DNA of 45,709 nucleotides. Origin: Microcaldota archaeon (GTDB taxonomy: Archaea; Micrarchaeota; Micrarchaeia; Micrarchaeales; Micrarchaeaceae). Shown here piece after piece: positions 25,037 through 33,901 of the stretch. Below the pieces are notes generated by a model. It saw only the letters and a list, made by a program, of their open reading frames with translations, searched no databases and was not told where the DNA came from. Each line of letters starts with the position of its first letter. Position 1 is the stretch's first letter. The position numbers were made by a program, and so were the translations under genes. Location: assembly GCA_021806095.1 (NCBI GenBank), contig JAJZYD010000003.1:1-45709 (forward strand), written 5' to 3'.

Positions 25037-25528
25037 TTATTTCAGTTTGTATCCAATCTTTCTTACAAAATTACGCCTAATTGCTTTGTCCTTATTATTT
25101 TCTATATCAACAACATCCTCGCCATCAATTACTCCTAACACTGCGGATTTATTATTTGATTTTGCAATTATAACTTCAACATTATTTGCAGTTGCACAGA
25201 AAATTTCTGAAACTTCCACAACAGTTTTTATAGCATTAGATACATTTATGGGAAAAGCATTCTTAAATAATATTATAAAAGTATGACCAGCACCTATTTT
25301 CAAGGCATTTTTCTCTGCAAGTTTTCTGAGCTCATCATCATTGCCTTCGCTCCTTACCAGCTTACCTCCGCTTGCTTCGTTAAATGCAATTCCAAATTTT
25401 ATATTGGGAGATGCATTCATTAAAGCTTCATATAAATCCTCTGCCGTTTTTATAAAGCCTGCATGGCCTAAAATAAGCTGCATATCACTACTCTTTTCTA
25501 TTTTAACAGAATCAAGCATAATTACCAT
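25037..25528 (-). CDS. Adenosine-specific kinase (DUF355 family)
   Basis: The 163-residue product matches the small archaeal/bacterial adenosine-specific kinase family along its length: MQLILGHAGFIKTAEDLYEALMNASPNIKFGIAFNEASGGKLVR, GAGHTFIILFKNAFPINVSNAIKTVVEVSEIFCATANNVEVIIAK and GVIDGE. Family members bind adenosine or AMP; the enzymatic role is only partly known. AGGTG five bases before the first ATG sets the start. First gene of a two-gene operon with the HIT protein. Confidence 0.88.
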   Translation of the reverse strand: MVIMLDSVKIEKSSDMQLILGHAGFIKTAEDLYEALMNASPNIKFGIAFNEASGGKLVRSEGNDDELRKLAEKNALKIGAGHTFIILFKNAFPINVSNAIKTVVEVSEIFCATANNVEVIIAKSNNKSAVLGVIDGEDVVDIENNKDKAIRRNFVRKIGYKLK

Positions 25529-25816
25529 AACTACACCTAATATATTTATTTTTATTAATTTAGTTTGTTACAAAAATATTAAACAATATACTTAATAAAG
25601 CTTTCAAAAAATAATATATTATCATACTCTTTGCTAAGCTCTAAATAAAATATATGTTGATATTTTTTTCATCTGAAGGATAGGGTGTTCCTCTTATACT
25701 TCGTTTCATCTTTCCTTCCTAATATATATAATAAAAACACAAATATTAATTTATTGTTTTTAATTATTAAATACTAAATTATGTTTTTACTATATTCCAA
25801 ATTTCAAAAAATTAGT

Positions 25817-26377
25817 TTATATTCCAAAAAGTTTTTTAAATTTATTAATAATCTTATTTTTTTCATTATTGACATCTTTATTGATAGGGGATGGTGTCTG
25901 ATTTTGATCATCGTTATTGGTATATAAAAGTATTTGATTTTTAGGTTCCTGTGGTAGTTTAGTAGTTAAAGGCTCTAATATTTTTATTTTAGATGTAGGA
26001 TAAGTTGGTTTTTCAGATGGCGGTATTGGTTTTTGACCTATAATACTATCATTTCTCATACTAACTTCTTTTTGCCATTTGTCTAAAATAATACTTTTTA
26101 TATTATTTATAATATGTATATCTGTTTTTATAATTTCTATACTTATATCGAGATCGTCTTCTGAACTATTATTTAATTTCTCTTTTTCTTTTACAATTTC
26201 ATCATTAATTTTATTTAATTTATTTTTAATCTCTTTAATGTTTTCATTATCATTAAGATTTTTAAGAAGTGCATATGTAATATCTAGCTTTATTTCTATT
26301 ATATCGATATATTTTTTTGTTTCTTCAAATTTATTTTGCTTAATATTTCTGATAAAATCACTAATATTTTTATTCAT
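25817..26377 (-). CDS. Hypothetical coiled-coil protein with Pro-rich linker
   Basis: No family recognised. Three parts are visible: a charged helical N-terminal region (about 1-105, KNIKQNKFEETKKYIDIIEIKLDI-like periodicity), a proline-rich linker (GQKPIPPSEKPTYPTSK), and a short basic amphipathic C-terminal helix (NKIINKFKKLFGI) that could touch a membrane or a partner. Very AT-rich codon use. It lies alone between the adenosine kinase operon and the solitary IS end at 26446. Confidence 0.6.
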   Translation of the reverse strand: MNKNISDFIRNIKQNKFEETKKYIDIIEIKLDITYALLKNLNDNENIKEIKNKLNKINDEIVKEKEKLNNSSEDDLDISIEIIKTDIHIINNIKSIILDKWQKEVSMRNDSIIGQKPIPPSEKPTYPTSKIKILEPLTTKLPQEPKNQILLYTNNDDQNQTPSPINKDVNNEKNKIINKFKKLFGI

Positions 26378-26445
26378 TCAAACACTTTTATATTATTTTT
26401 ATAAATATGATAAAAAAATAATTATATTTTCAGATATTTATATTT

Positions 26446-26522
26446 AACTTCCCGAGCGAGAAGTCCCAAACAAACGGAAGTGGCAGAAGCCCCTTCCGCA
26501 AGGGAGGGGTAGTTCACCAGTT
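26446..26522 (+). mobile_element. Solitary IS605-type right end with GCAA hairpin
   Basis: The sequence CGGAAGTGGCAGAAGCC...GGGGTAGTTCAC has the look of archaeal IS605/IS1341 right ends. CCCCTTCC (26490-26497) pairs with GGGAGGGG (26502-26509) over a GCAA tetraloop, 8 bp with one G-U. No tnpA or tnpB is present within kilobases, and the sequence differs from the other two relics, so it comes from a second element family. GC content is far above its surroundings. Confidence 0.6.
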
Positions 26523-26661
26523 GAAATTCTCAAATAAATTAAATGTATAATTATATATCTAAAAAATCAAGAAAGCAAAGTGTGTTTTATTTCTGTAGAA
26601 TATTATTTAGACTATCATCTTTAAGAATTTTTATTATAATGTAATATATATTGGTGCTGGT

Positions 26662-27276
26662 ATGGTTATAAAAGCTATAATATTTGATGTTGGTGGCGTA
26701 ATTATTGATTTTTCAGAAAAAATGTATATAAACTGGTTGAGTAAAAAAGAAAAGATAGATAAAATAGAATTGACAAATTTTCTAAACAATTATATTAATA
26801 AAATGGAATCTGGAAGTCTATTATTAAAAGATGTTGGTAAAGCATTTACAAAAAAATTTCATAAACCAGAAAGTAGTTTTAGATGGATTGAAGGATTTAG
26901 AGAAAATGCAAAAGCCAATGAAGAAGTTGTAAATCTAATGAAATCACTTTCAAATAAATATGATATAGGCATAATAACAAATGTGTCATATAGCAGATAT
27001 AAAGAATTCAGAAAAATATTATTTGATAAATTGGTAAAAGAAATAAATATAAAAACAATTGTTGCTTCATGTTATGTTAAGACTGTAAAGCCAGATGAAA
27101 AAATTTATGAAATTGCTCTAAAGCGACTGGAAGTGCAGCCAGATGAGGCAGTTTTCATTGATAATCTAAAAGAAAATGTAGAAGGTGCAGCAAAGGTTGG
27201 CATTCATGCTATACAATATACAGATTACGAGAAATTGTTAGAAGATCTAGTCAAATTAGATGTGGAGTTGCCTTAA
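26662..27276 (+). CDS. HAD-superfamily hydrolase
   Basis: A 204-residue haloacid-dehalogenase-fold protein. Motif I is IIFDVGGVIIDF (nucleophile Asp9; the usual DxD second Asp is Gly, as in several epoxide-hydrolase/dehalogenase-type HADs). Motif II is IITNVS, the motif III lysine lies in VKTVKPDEKIYEIAL, and motif IV is VFIDNLKENVEGAAKVGIHAI. A helical cap is inserted after motif I. The lack of the second Asp argues against a classical phosphatase but does not exclude it. Substrate unknown. It converges with dprA. Confidence 0.85.
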   Translation: MVIKAIIFDVGGVIIDFSEKMYINWLSKKEKIDKIELTNFLNNYINKMESGSLLLKDVGKAFTKKFHKPESSFRWIEGFRENAKANEEVVNLMKSLSNKYDIGIITNVSYSRYKEFRKILFDKLVKEINIKTIVASCYVKTVKPDEKIYEIALKRLEVQPDEAVFIDNLKENVEGAAKVGIHAIQYTDYEKLLEDLVKLDVELP

Positions 27277-27355
27277 AAGAGGATAAAAATATCAACAATA
27301 TTGATAATTGAATAAATCATAGAAATTAATGGCGTTGAAATGTTTCATGTAATTA

Positions 27356-27377
27356 AAAATTTGACTTTTTCAACAAA
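27356..27377. repeat. 22-bp repeat shared with the ATPase 3' end
   Basis: Identical to 17821-17842 (core TTTGACTTTTTCAACAAA). It overlaps the dprA stop codon region, as its twin follows the ATPase stop by ten bases. Confidence 0.55.
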
Positions 27378-28338
27378 GCCGTTCTTGAAGATGCTTTTTA
27401 AATGCTGGCTGATTGCTAATCTGTTGAAGGATAATTTCTGAACTTTTTATTTCTTTAGCAGCAAATTCATTTATTGCTCTTTTAATTCCATCATTAGGTA
27501 AAATGTTTTCAGTTAGCTCGGGTACAAATATAGGCCTTCTCTGATTATATGCAATCTTTGCTTGCTGAAATCCCCCACCAGTAGCACTAGCGGCAATAAG
27601 ATAAAGAAAATTCGCCAACCCTGAAGTAATTCTATTTCTTTGTACATAGGATATTTTTGTACCGGTGAAAGAGGGAGTATTTTCACTAATTAATAAACCA
27701 TTATTTTTTACAATCTCATCAAATAAATTTTTATTCTCCGGTGGATATGGGTGTAATATACCTGCTCCAAGTACTATAATGGCTTGTTTATTTTCTGAAT
27801 CCAACACACCTTCATAAGCTGCTGTATCTATCCCTAATGCACCACCACTAATAATTGTAATATTATTATTGCTTAAAATTTTTGCTTCTTCATATGCTTT
27901 TGTTTTTGCTTTGATCGAAGGTTCCCTAGTACCAACAATTGCTATTTTAGGCATATTAGGTTGTAATAAATTAAGATTCCCTTTTACATAAAGAGTCAAT
28001 GGTGGATTTGGTATAATTTTTAATTTTTGTGGATAACGGCTATCTAAAAGCGGAATTATATTTATATCATTCATTTTGCAGACTTCTATCAACTGATAAA
28101 AATTATCATTATTGGCATTTTTTAGTTTTTCGAAATTACTTATCATATCTTTTGTCATTAAACCTGATTGAAATAAATCGCTATTACTTAGATTAAAGAT
28201 TTTCTCTAAATCATTAAAATAATAATTTAAAAGTTTTATTATTCTTGCTGGTCCGAAACCATTTCTTATTAAAGTTAATTTAAACCACATTATCAAATTT
28301 TCAACAGATAAATTGTTACTTTGCATAAAATCATACAT
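27370..28338 (-). CDS. dprA: DprA/Smf-like DNA-processing protein
   Basis: N-terminal SAM/helix-hairpin-like region (about 1-100; LIRNGFGPARIIKLLNYYF) and the DprA Rossmann domain: KIAIVGTREPS, IISGGALGIDTAAYEG, AIIVLGAGILHPYPPENKNLF, ISYVQRNRITSGLANFLYLIAASATGGGFQQAKIAYNQRRPIFVPEL. In bacteria DprA loads RecA on incoming single-stranded DNA; DprA-like proteins also act as antitoxins in ShosTA defence systems. It is rare in archaea, so transfer is likely. Diverges from a ComF-type PRTase gene 95 bases away, with tandem palindromes overlapping its start. Start 28338 or ATG 28326. Confidence 0.88.
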   Translation of the reverse strand: MYDFMQSNNLSVENLIMWFKLTLIRNGFGPARIIKLLNYYFNDLEKIFNLSNSDLFQSGLMTKDMISNFEKLKNANNDNFYQLIEVCKMNDINIIPLLDSRYPQKLKIIPNPPLTLYVKGNLNLLQPNMPKIAIVGTREPSIKAKTKAYEEAKILSNNNITIISGGALGIDTAAYEGVLDSENKQAIIVLGAGILHPYPPENKNLFDEIVKNNGLLISENTPSFTGTKISYVQRNRITSGLANFLYLIAASATGGGFQQAKIAYNQRRPIFVPELTENILPNDGIKRAINEFAAKEIKSSEIILQQISNQPAFKKHLQERLC

Positions 28339-28366
28339 TATAATGTATTTTTTACATTATAATATG
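28334..28366. promoter_or_regulatory. Two tandem palindromes between dprA and the PRTase gene
   Basis: TACATTATAATGTA (28334-28347) is a perfect 14-bp palindrome; TACATTATAATATG (28353-28366) is a near copy 19 bases on. They overlap the dprA start codon and lie inside the divergent promoter region, the expected place for an operator controlling both genes. Confidence 0.55.
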
Positions 28367-28433
28367 AAAGGAATCTTTAATAATCTTTTGTAACAATTAA
28401 TAATGTGAGTGGCAAATCTCATACGCTTTAGCG

Positions 28434-29177
28434 ATGGGGGAATATAATATAAAGGTGTTAAATATTATGACTAGCATACCTGAGGGGTATGAATATACCT
28501 GGTATAGAAGTATTAAGTGCAAGTTATGTGGTGATTGGATACCAATATTTAGTTTGGGTCATTATAAAAGTAAACTAGAAGGATCAGATGAATTCTCCAA
28601 AAAAATAATGTTTGTACATCTTTATGGTGATAATAAATTTATCCCTTATTTTTTTGAAAGACTTTGTACAACTTATAAAGAATGGTTTGAGCCAGATAAA
28701 TTTGCATTTGATTATATTTGTGTTATACCTTCTCATAAAAAAGATCAGATTAATGCAAATCTCAAATATTTAGCAGAAGAATTTGGAAAGTTTATTAATG
28801 TAAATTACACTCCTTTGCTCCTTCGTAATAGAGAAGTATCAGAACAACATAAAATAAACAAAATAGAAGAGCGTTTAGAAAATGCAAAAGAGTCCATCAG
28901 TGTTAATGGAAATGTAAAAGACAAGACCATTTTGGTTTTGGACAATATTACTACTACGGGAATAACAATAATGGTAGCTCATGAAGCACTTAAACAAGCT
29001 GGTGCTAAAGAAACAATATTTATTGTATTAGGATTAAGCTCTCACTTTGGAATTTATAATGATTTTGATCTTAATCCCAATCTCAAGTTTAGAGCTAGAG
29101 GTATAATTGAAAAGTTTCATTCAAACAAGTTAAGTAAAGAAGAAAGAGATAAACATAAATCAAAAATAAATAGATAA
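28434..29177 (+). CDS. ComF-like phosphoribosyltransferase
   Basis: An N-terminal CKLCGDW half zinc site, then a type I PRTase fold as in ComF: FDYICVIPSHKKDQINANLKYLAEEF, LLRNREVSEQHKINKIEERLENAKES, and the PRPP loop KTILVLDNITTTGITI with the flexible TTG (usual DD is DN here). ComF functions in bacterial competence; in ShosTA systems a PRTase-domain protein is the toxin beside a DprA-like antitoxin. The divergent dprA gene makes either a competence-like or a defence role plausible. AAAGGTG at 28451-28457 supports ATG 28467 as an alternative start. Confidence 0.8.
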   Translation: MGEYNIKVLNIMTSIPEGYEYTWYRSIKCKLCGDWIPIFSLGHYKSKLEGSDEFSKKIMFVHLYGDNKFIPYFFERLCTTYKEWFEPDKFAFDYICVIPSHKKDQINANLKYLAEEFGKFINVNYTPLLLRNREVSEQHKINKIEERLENAKESISVNGNVKDKTILVLDNITTTGITIMVAHEALKQAGAKETIFIVLGLSSHFGIYNDFDLNPNLKFRARGIIEKFHSNKLSKEERDKHKSKINR

Positions 29178-29195
29178 ATAATAATAAAAGATACT

Positions 29196-30050
29196 ATGAA
29201 TTTTATTAATAATATATTAGAAAAATTAATTGCGGGAAGATGGATTGCTGGATCTAATATAGATGATGTATTAGAAGAAGCAAAAGCAATAAACAAACAT
29301 AATATTTCTGCCATATTGAATTATTTAGGAGAAGATATAACTGATGAAAATAAAATAGCAGAAACAATCAATGTCTATAAAGATTTAATAGACAAAATTT
29401 ATGAAAAGAGGATAAATGCTGACATTTCCATCAAGCCGACACAGATAGGCGCTAGAATAAACAATACTTTCCTTGAAAAGAACTACTTATATTTAATTAA
29501 ATATGCCAATTCTAAGAATGTATTTGTATGGTTAGATATGGAGGACCACGATGTAGTTGATTCAACAATCAAATTATATAAAAAGGGTTTGAAGTATACT
29601 AACAATATTGGCATATGTATTCAATCAAACCTAAAGCGCAGTATAAATGATCTAAACCATCTTCCTAGAAATTCAATAATAAGGATTGTTAAAGGTGCTT
29701 ACGCAGTAGATGATAAAATAGGTTACAACAGCAAAGCAAAAGTTAATAATAATTATAAGTTGCTGATAAAATATTTGTTTGAAAACATGGGAAGATTTGT
29801 AGTTGCAACTCATGACATTAAAATGATTGAATATGCAAAATCATTAAATAAGAAGTACAAGAAAAATGTTTCATATGCTTTCCTGAAGGGAATAATGAAT
29901 GAATATGCAAAAGAGCTTGCAAATAGTAAAAAAGTTTCAATGTATGTTCCTTTTGGAGACCAATGGATCCAGTATTCATATAGAAGAATGAGAGAAGCAG
30001 GCCATATTTCTTTGATACTTAAATCCCTAATGCGTAACCAAAAAATATAG
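29196..30050 (+). CDS. Proline dehydrogenase
   Basis: FAD-dependent enzyme oxidising proline to pyrroline-5-carboxylate. The barrel motifs are visible in order: ISAILNYLGEDITDENK, ISIKPTQIGARI, VFVWLDMEDHDVVDSTI, GICIQSNLKRS, IIRIVKGAYAV, FVVATHD, and YVPFGDQWIQYSYRRMRE near the C-terminus. At 284 residues it is a monofunctional PRODH of the short type. It starts 18 bases after the PRTase stop and could share its transcript. No P5C dehydrogenase is in the window. Confidence 0.88.
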   Translation: MNFINNILEKLIAGRWIAGSNIDDVLEEAKAINKHNISAILNYLGEDITDENKIAETINVYKDLIDKIYEKRINADISIKPTQIGARINNTFLEKNYLYLIKYANSKNVFVWLDMEDHDVVDSTIKLYKKGLKYTNNIGICIQSNLKRSINDLNHLPRNSIIRIVKGAYAVDDKIGYNSKAKVNNNYKLLIKYLFENMGRFVVATHDIKMIEYAKSLNKKYKKNVSYAFLKGIMNEYAKELANSKKVSMYVPFGDQWIQYSYRRMREAGHISLILKSLMRNQKI

Positions 30051-30192
30051 TATTCACACTAATTTGAATTATATATTATCAATATATTATTTATAATTAT
30101 ATATATTAATTATCTATATTCATGATAATATTGAAAAATAAAGATTATTAAATAATAAACTAAAAATCTATAATTTATATTAAGAGGTATGA

Positions 30193-31644
30193 GTGAATTT
30201 TATGTTTGAAAAGATAGAAACAAAAGGCATTACAACAAAAAAAACAAATCTTGGAGAATGGTATTCGGAAGTATTGACAAAATCAGAATTTATTGATTAC
30301 AGTGATGTTTCTGGATGTTATATATTGAGGCCAGCTGCAAATTTTGTTTGGGAGACTATAAAGGAAGCTACTGATAAAGAGTTTAAAAAACTTGGAATTC
30401 AAGATGTATATTTTCCATTATTTATACCAGAAAAGTATTTAAAAAAAGAAGAGGAGAATTTCGAACATTTTAAAACAGAAGTTGCATGGGTTACTCATGG
30501 TGGGAATAGCAAACTTGATGAAAGGCTTGCAGTGAGGCCGACATCAGAAACAATAATGTATGTGAGCTATTCAAAATGGATCAGATCCTGGAGAGATCTG
30601 CCACTTAGATACAACCAGTGGAATAATGTTGTTAGGTGGGAATTCAAGCATCCAATGCCTTTTATACGAGGGCGCGAGTTCCTTTGGAATGAAGGCCATG
30701 ATGCCTTCGCAACAGAAGAAGAGGCAAGCGCTGAACGTGATAATGTTCTTGGCATCTATCAAAAGATTCTAAAAGATTATCTTGCCTTGCCTTATATTGC
30801 AGGAAGAAAGAGTGAAGAAGAAAAATTTGCAGGTGCTGTTGCAAGCTATAGCCTTGAAATGTTAATGCCTGATAGATTTGCAATACAAGGGCCTGCTTTC
30901 CACTATGACGGCACAAATTTTGCTAAAAGTTTTGATATAAAATTCCTTGACAAAGATGAACAAACAAAATATGTTTATCAAAATACATACGCGATATCAA
31001 CACGTGTAATTGGCATAATGGTTGCAAATCATAGTGATGAAAAAGGTTTAGTGATACCACCAAAGCTTGCTTTGATCCAAATTGTTATTGTTCCAATAAT
31101 GGGAAAGGATGATGAAATTGTACTCAAAAAAGCAAAAGAACTGAAAGAAAAATTGAGCAATTATTACAGAGTGAAATTAGATGATAGAAAAGGATATACA
31201 CCAGGATATAAATTCAATGAATGGGAGCTAAAAGGAGTTCCAATAAGAATAGAAATAGGTCCAAAGGATATAAAGAACAATTCAGTTGTTGTTGTAAGAA
31301 GAGATAATATCAAAAAATATAATATAATAATAGATAATTTATCAGATACAATAAAAGAGTTGATAAATGAAATACATGATAATTTGTATAAAAAAGCTGA
31401 GCAGTTCTTGAATGAACATATTACTGTTGTTTTAAATTATGATGAATTTAAAAAAGTGCTTGCAGACAAGCTAGGCTTTATACATGCCCCATGGTGTGGG
31501 GATGCAAAATGTGAAAATAGTATAAAAGAAGAGACAGGGGCAAAAATTACAAATATACCTTTTGACCAAAGTAAATTGAATGGAAAGTGCATATATTGCG
31601 GTAAAGACGCAAAATATATGGCAAACTTCGCAAAGAGTTATTGA
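30193..31644 (+). CDS. proS: Prolyl-tRNA synthetase (archaeal/eukaryal type)
   Basis: Class II synthetase charging tRNA-Pro. Seen: FIDYSDVSGCYILRPAANFVWETI (motif 1), RWEFKHPMPFIRGREFLWNEGHDAF (motif 2), HSDEKGLVIPPKLALIQIVIVPI (motif 3 and anticodon domain start), and the C-terminal zinc-containing extension GDAKCENSIKEE...CIYCGKDAKYMANFAKSY ending in Tyr, typical of the archaeal/eukaryal form. GTG 30193 has GAGGT upstream; ATG 30202 is an equally possible start. An AAGATTATTAAA promoter motif lies at 30141. The stop is followed within 9 bases by the tRNA-binding gene. Confidence 0.95.
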   Translation: MNFMFEKIETKGITTKKTNLGEWYSEVLTKSEFIDYSDVSGCYILRPAANFVWETIKEATDKEFKKLGIQDVYFPLFIPEKYLKKEEENFEHFKTEVAWVTHGGNSKLDERLAVRPTSETIMYVSYSKWIRSWRDLPLRYNQWNNVVRWEFKHPMPFIRGREFLWNEGHDAFATEEEASAERDNVLGIYQKILKDYLALPYIAGRKSEEEKFAGAVASYSLEMLMPDRFAIQGPAFHYDGTNFAKSFDIKFLDKDEQTKYVYQNTYAISTRVIGIMVANHSDEKGLVIPPKLALIQIVIVPIMGKDDEIVLKKAKELKEKLSNYYRVKLDDRKGYTPGYKFNEWELKGVPIRIEIGPKDIKNNSVVVVRRDNIKKYNIIIDNLSDTIKELINEIHDNLYKKAEQFLNEHITVVLNYDEFKKVLADKLGFIHAPWCGDAKCENSIKEETGAKITNIPFDQSKLNGKCIYCGKDAKYMANFAKSY

Positions 31645-31652
31645 GTGGTTTG

Positions 31653-32000
31653 ATGGAGGAAATCGACAATGATATAAAGAGAATAAGCTATGATGAATTC
31701 TCAAAGATTGATTTGAGGGTTGCTAAGGTTATTGATGTTGAGGAAGTTGAGAATTCAAAGAAGCTCTACAAGCTCACTTTAGATGCTGGAGAAGCTAAAA
31801 GAATAATTATTGCAGGAATACAAAAATATTATACAAAGGAAGAGCTTATTAACCGCAATATAATAATTGTAGCAAACCTCGAGCCAAAAATGCTGGCAGG
31901 ACTGACATCAAATGGCATGCTCCTAGCGGCATCAGATGACGATAAGGTTATATTGCTTACAACAATGTCAGATGCAAAGCCAGGCTCAAAAATAGGCTAA
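31653..32000 (+). CDS. tRNA-binding (Trbp111/EMAP-type) domain protein, MetRS beta-like
   Basis: A free-standing OB-fold tRNA-binding domain: FSKIDLRVAKVIDVEEVENSKKLYKLTLDAGE, IIAGIQKYYTKEELINRNIIIVANLEPKMLAGLTSNGMLLAAS. In many organisms this domain is fused to the MetRS C-terminus; the MetRS here (32132-33790) lacks it, so this protein probably acts in trans. The track begins at TTG 31641, overlapping the proS stop; ATG 31653 gives the family-like start. Likely an operon with proS. Confidence 0.88.
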   Translation: MEEIDNDIKRISYDEFSKIDLRVAKVIDVEEVENSKKLYKLTLDAGEAKRIIIAGIQKYYTKEELINRNIIIVANLEPKMLAGLTSNGMLLAASDDDKVILLTTMSDAKPGSKIG

Positions 32001-32131
32001 TTATCATTTGTCAATCTAAATAATAAAATATAATTTTATATTTGTGCAGATTTTTATATTTAATATTATACTCAATAAAAAAATAAATAGTGAAATTTTA
32101 AAAAAGTTAAAAATTATAATATAATTATTAT

Positions 32132-33790
32132 TTATTTTAATCTTTCAAGCGCTTCAATCTGCTCTTTTCTTAATTTAGAAAATATTAATTCTGGCTTTAT
32201 GTTTTCTGATAATTTTATACTGTTTGAATCAACATTAAGTGCATCAAGCGTTGGTTCTTTATCAATTCCAAAATATAATAATATTTTCATACTGGTATTT
32301 GGCGTAAAAGGGTACAAGAGTATTGCAAGTTTATATATCAGCAGAAGTTCCGTTTTAATAATTTTAGAAAATTCTTTTGCTGAATCTGAATCGGGATTAT
32401 TAGCTGCATCTTTTACAAGTACCCATGGTTGATGCTTGCTCATTATATTATTGCCAAGCTCTGCAAGTTCTATTGCAACTCTAAGCGCTTCTCTGAGCTC
32501 TATTGATTCAAATCTAAGCACATATTCTGCTTCTAGCCTTTCTATTTCTTCTCTATATAGTTTGCTATCAACTTCTCTTATAATATTTGTATTTTTTGTT
32601 GCAATTATAAGTATTCTATTGATGAGATTGCCTATTTTATCATTCATTATTTTATTGACAATCTCTTCAAATCCCTCAATTGAAAATTCACTATCAGCTG
32701 TTTCAGGATAAATATACATAAGTACAAATCTCCAATAATCTGCATCAGCTATTTCAAGTGCAGTTTTGATGTTTAAACCAACACCTTCACTCTTTGAGAA
32801 TTTGACTCCTTTTGATGTGAGAAATTCAGAAGCTCTTATTGTTTTTGGGAGTACAAAACCTATTTTTGAGCCCATCAAGATGGCAGGCCACATCGTTGTG
32901 TGGAATTCTAGATTGTCCTTGCCCATGAACTGCACAAGCCGCACATTTTTGTCAAGCCAATAATCCTTCCATCTTTTGGAATCCCACTCTTTTGTTATTC
33001 CTATATAGCTTATAAGGGCATCAAACCATACATAAAATACATAATCTTCATAGCCTTTTAGCGGCACAGGGAAGCCCCATTTCATCATACGTGTTATATC
33101 TCTTGGATGCAAGCCCTCATTGATAAAGCTTAATGATTTATTGATTGCGTTCTTTGTCCAATTGTTTGGGGATTCTCTATTGATAAATGCACTGAGCTCA
33201 AGCTCAAACTTATCAAGCTCAAAAGCAAGATTCTTCTCCTCAATAAATGAAATGTCGCTTTTGCCACATATAACACAAACTGGATTTATAAGCTCTTGAG
33301 CTGTTAGAAGCTTATTGCAATCATTGCATTGATCGCCCCTTGCATGGCCTCCACAATAAGGACACGTTCCTTCTATAAAACGTTCGGTAATAAATCGCTT
33401 ATCAATATTGCAATATGGTTGTATACTTTTGACTTCTTTGATAAAATTATTTTTATAGAGTGCATTAAATATTTCATATACAGTTTCCTTATTTTCTTTT
33501 GTATGGGTCTTCCCATATTTTGTAAATGTAAATTCAAATTTGTCAAATAATCTCTTGATCTCTTCATGCATATCATCAGCTAATCTTTCGGGTTCAATAC
33601 CTTTTTTTAATGCATCAAGTTCTATTGGTGTTCCATGTTGGTCAGAGCCACAGATATAAATAGCATCATCGCCATTCATTCTTAAGTATTTATAATATAC
33701 ATCTGCAGGAAGAAATGAACCTATTGTATTACCTAAATGTGGTATTGAATAGGCATATGGAAGCGCTGCAGTAACAATAATTTTGCTCAT
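32132..33790 (-). CDS. metG: Methionyl-tRNA synthetase
   Basis: Class I synthetase. Rossmann start IIVTAALPYAYSIPHLGNTIGS with the HIGH-type PHLGN, DAIYICGSDQHGTPIE, a zinc-knuckle insertion (CPYCGGHARGDQCNDCNKLL...CVICGK, two knuckles), YVWFDALISYIG, QFMGKDNLEFHTTMWPA, and KFSKS in the KMSKS position. The helical anticodon domain ends at residue 552 with no C-terminal tRNA-binding domain; that domain is encoded separately by the convergent gene at 31653. Confidence 0.95.
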   Translation of the reverse strand: MSKIIVTAALPYAYSIPHLGNTIGSFLPADVYYKYLRMNGDDAIYICGSDQHGTPIELDALKKGIEPERLADDMHEEIKRLFDKFEFTFTKYGKTHTKENKETVYEIFNALYKNNFIKEVKSIQPYCNIDKRFITERFIEGTCPYCGGHARGDQCNDCNKLLTAQELINPVCVICGKSDISFIEEKNLAFELDKFELELSAFINRESPNNWTKNAINKSLSFINEGLHPRDITRMMKWGFPVPLKGYEDYVFYVWFDALISYIGITKEWDSKRWKDYWLDKNVRLVQFMGKDNLEFHTTMWPAILMGSKIGFVLPKTIRASEFLTSKGVKFSKSEGVGLNIKTALEIADADYWRFVLMYIYPETADSEFSIEGFEEIVNKIMNDKIGNLINRILIIATKNTNIIREVDSKLYREEIERLEAEYVLRFESIELREALRVAIELAELGNNIMSKHQPWVLVKDAANNPDSDSAKEFSKIIKTELLLIYKLAILLYPFTPNTSMKILLYFGIDKEPTLDALNVDSNSIKLSENIKPELIFSKLRKEQIEALERLK

Positions 33791-33901
33791 CTTATTACCT
33801 AAATATTGATATAAATATATAATAAATAATTATTTAATATTATTTTTATCTTTTTTTATTTGTTTTGTATATTCTATAACTTTATAATAAAGTCAATGAA
33901 C

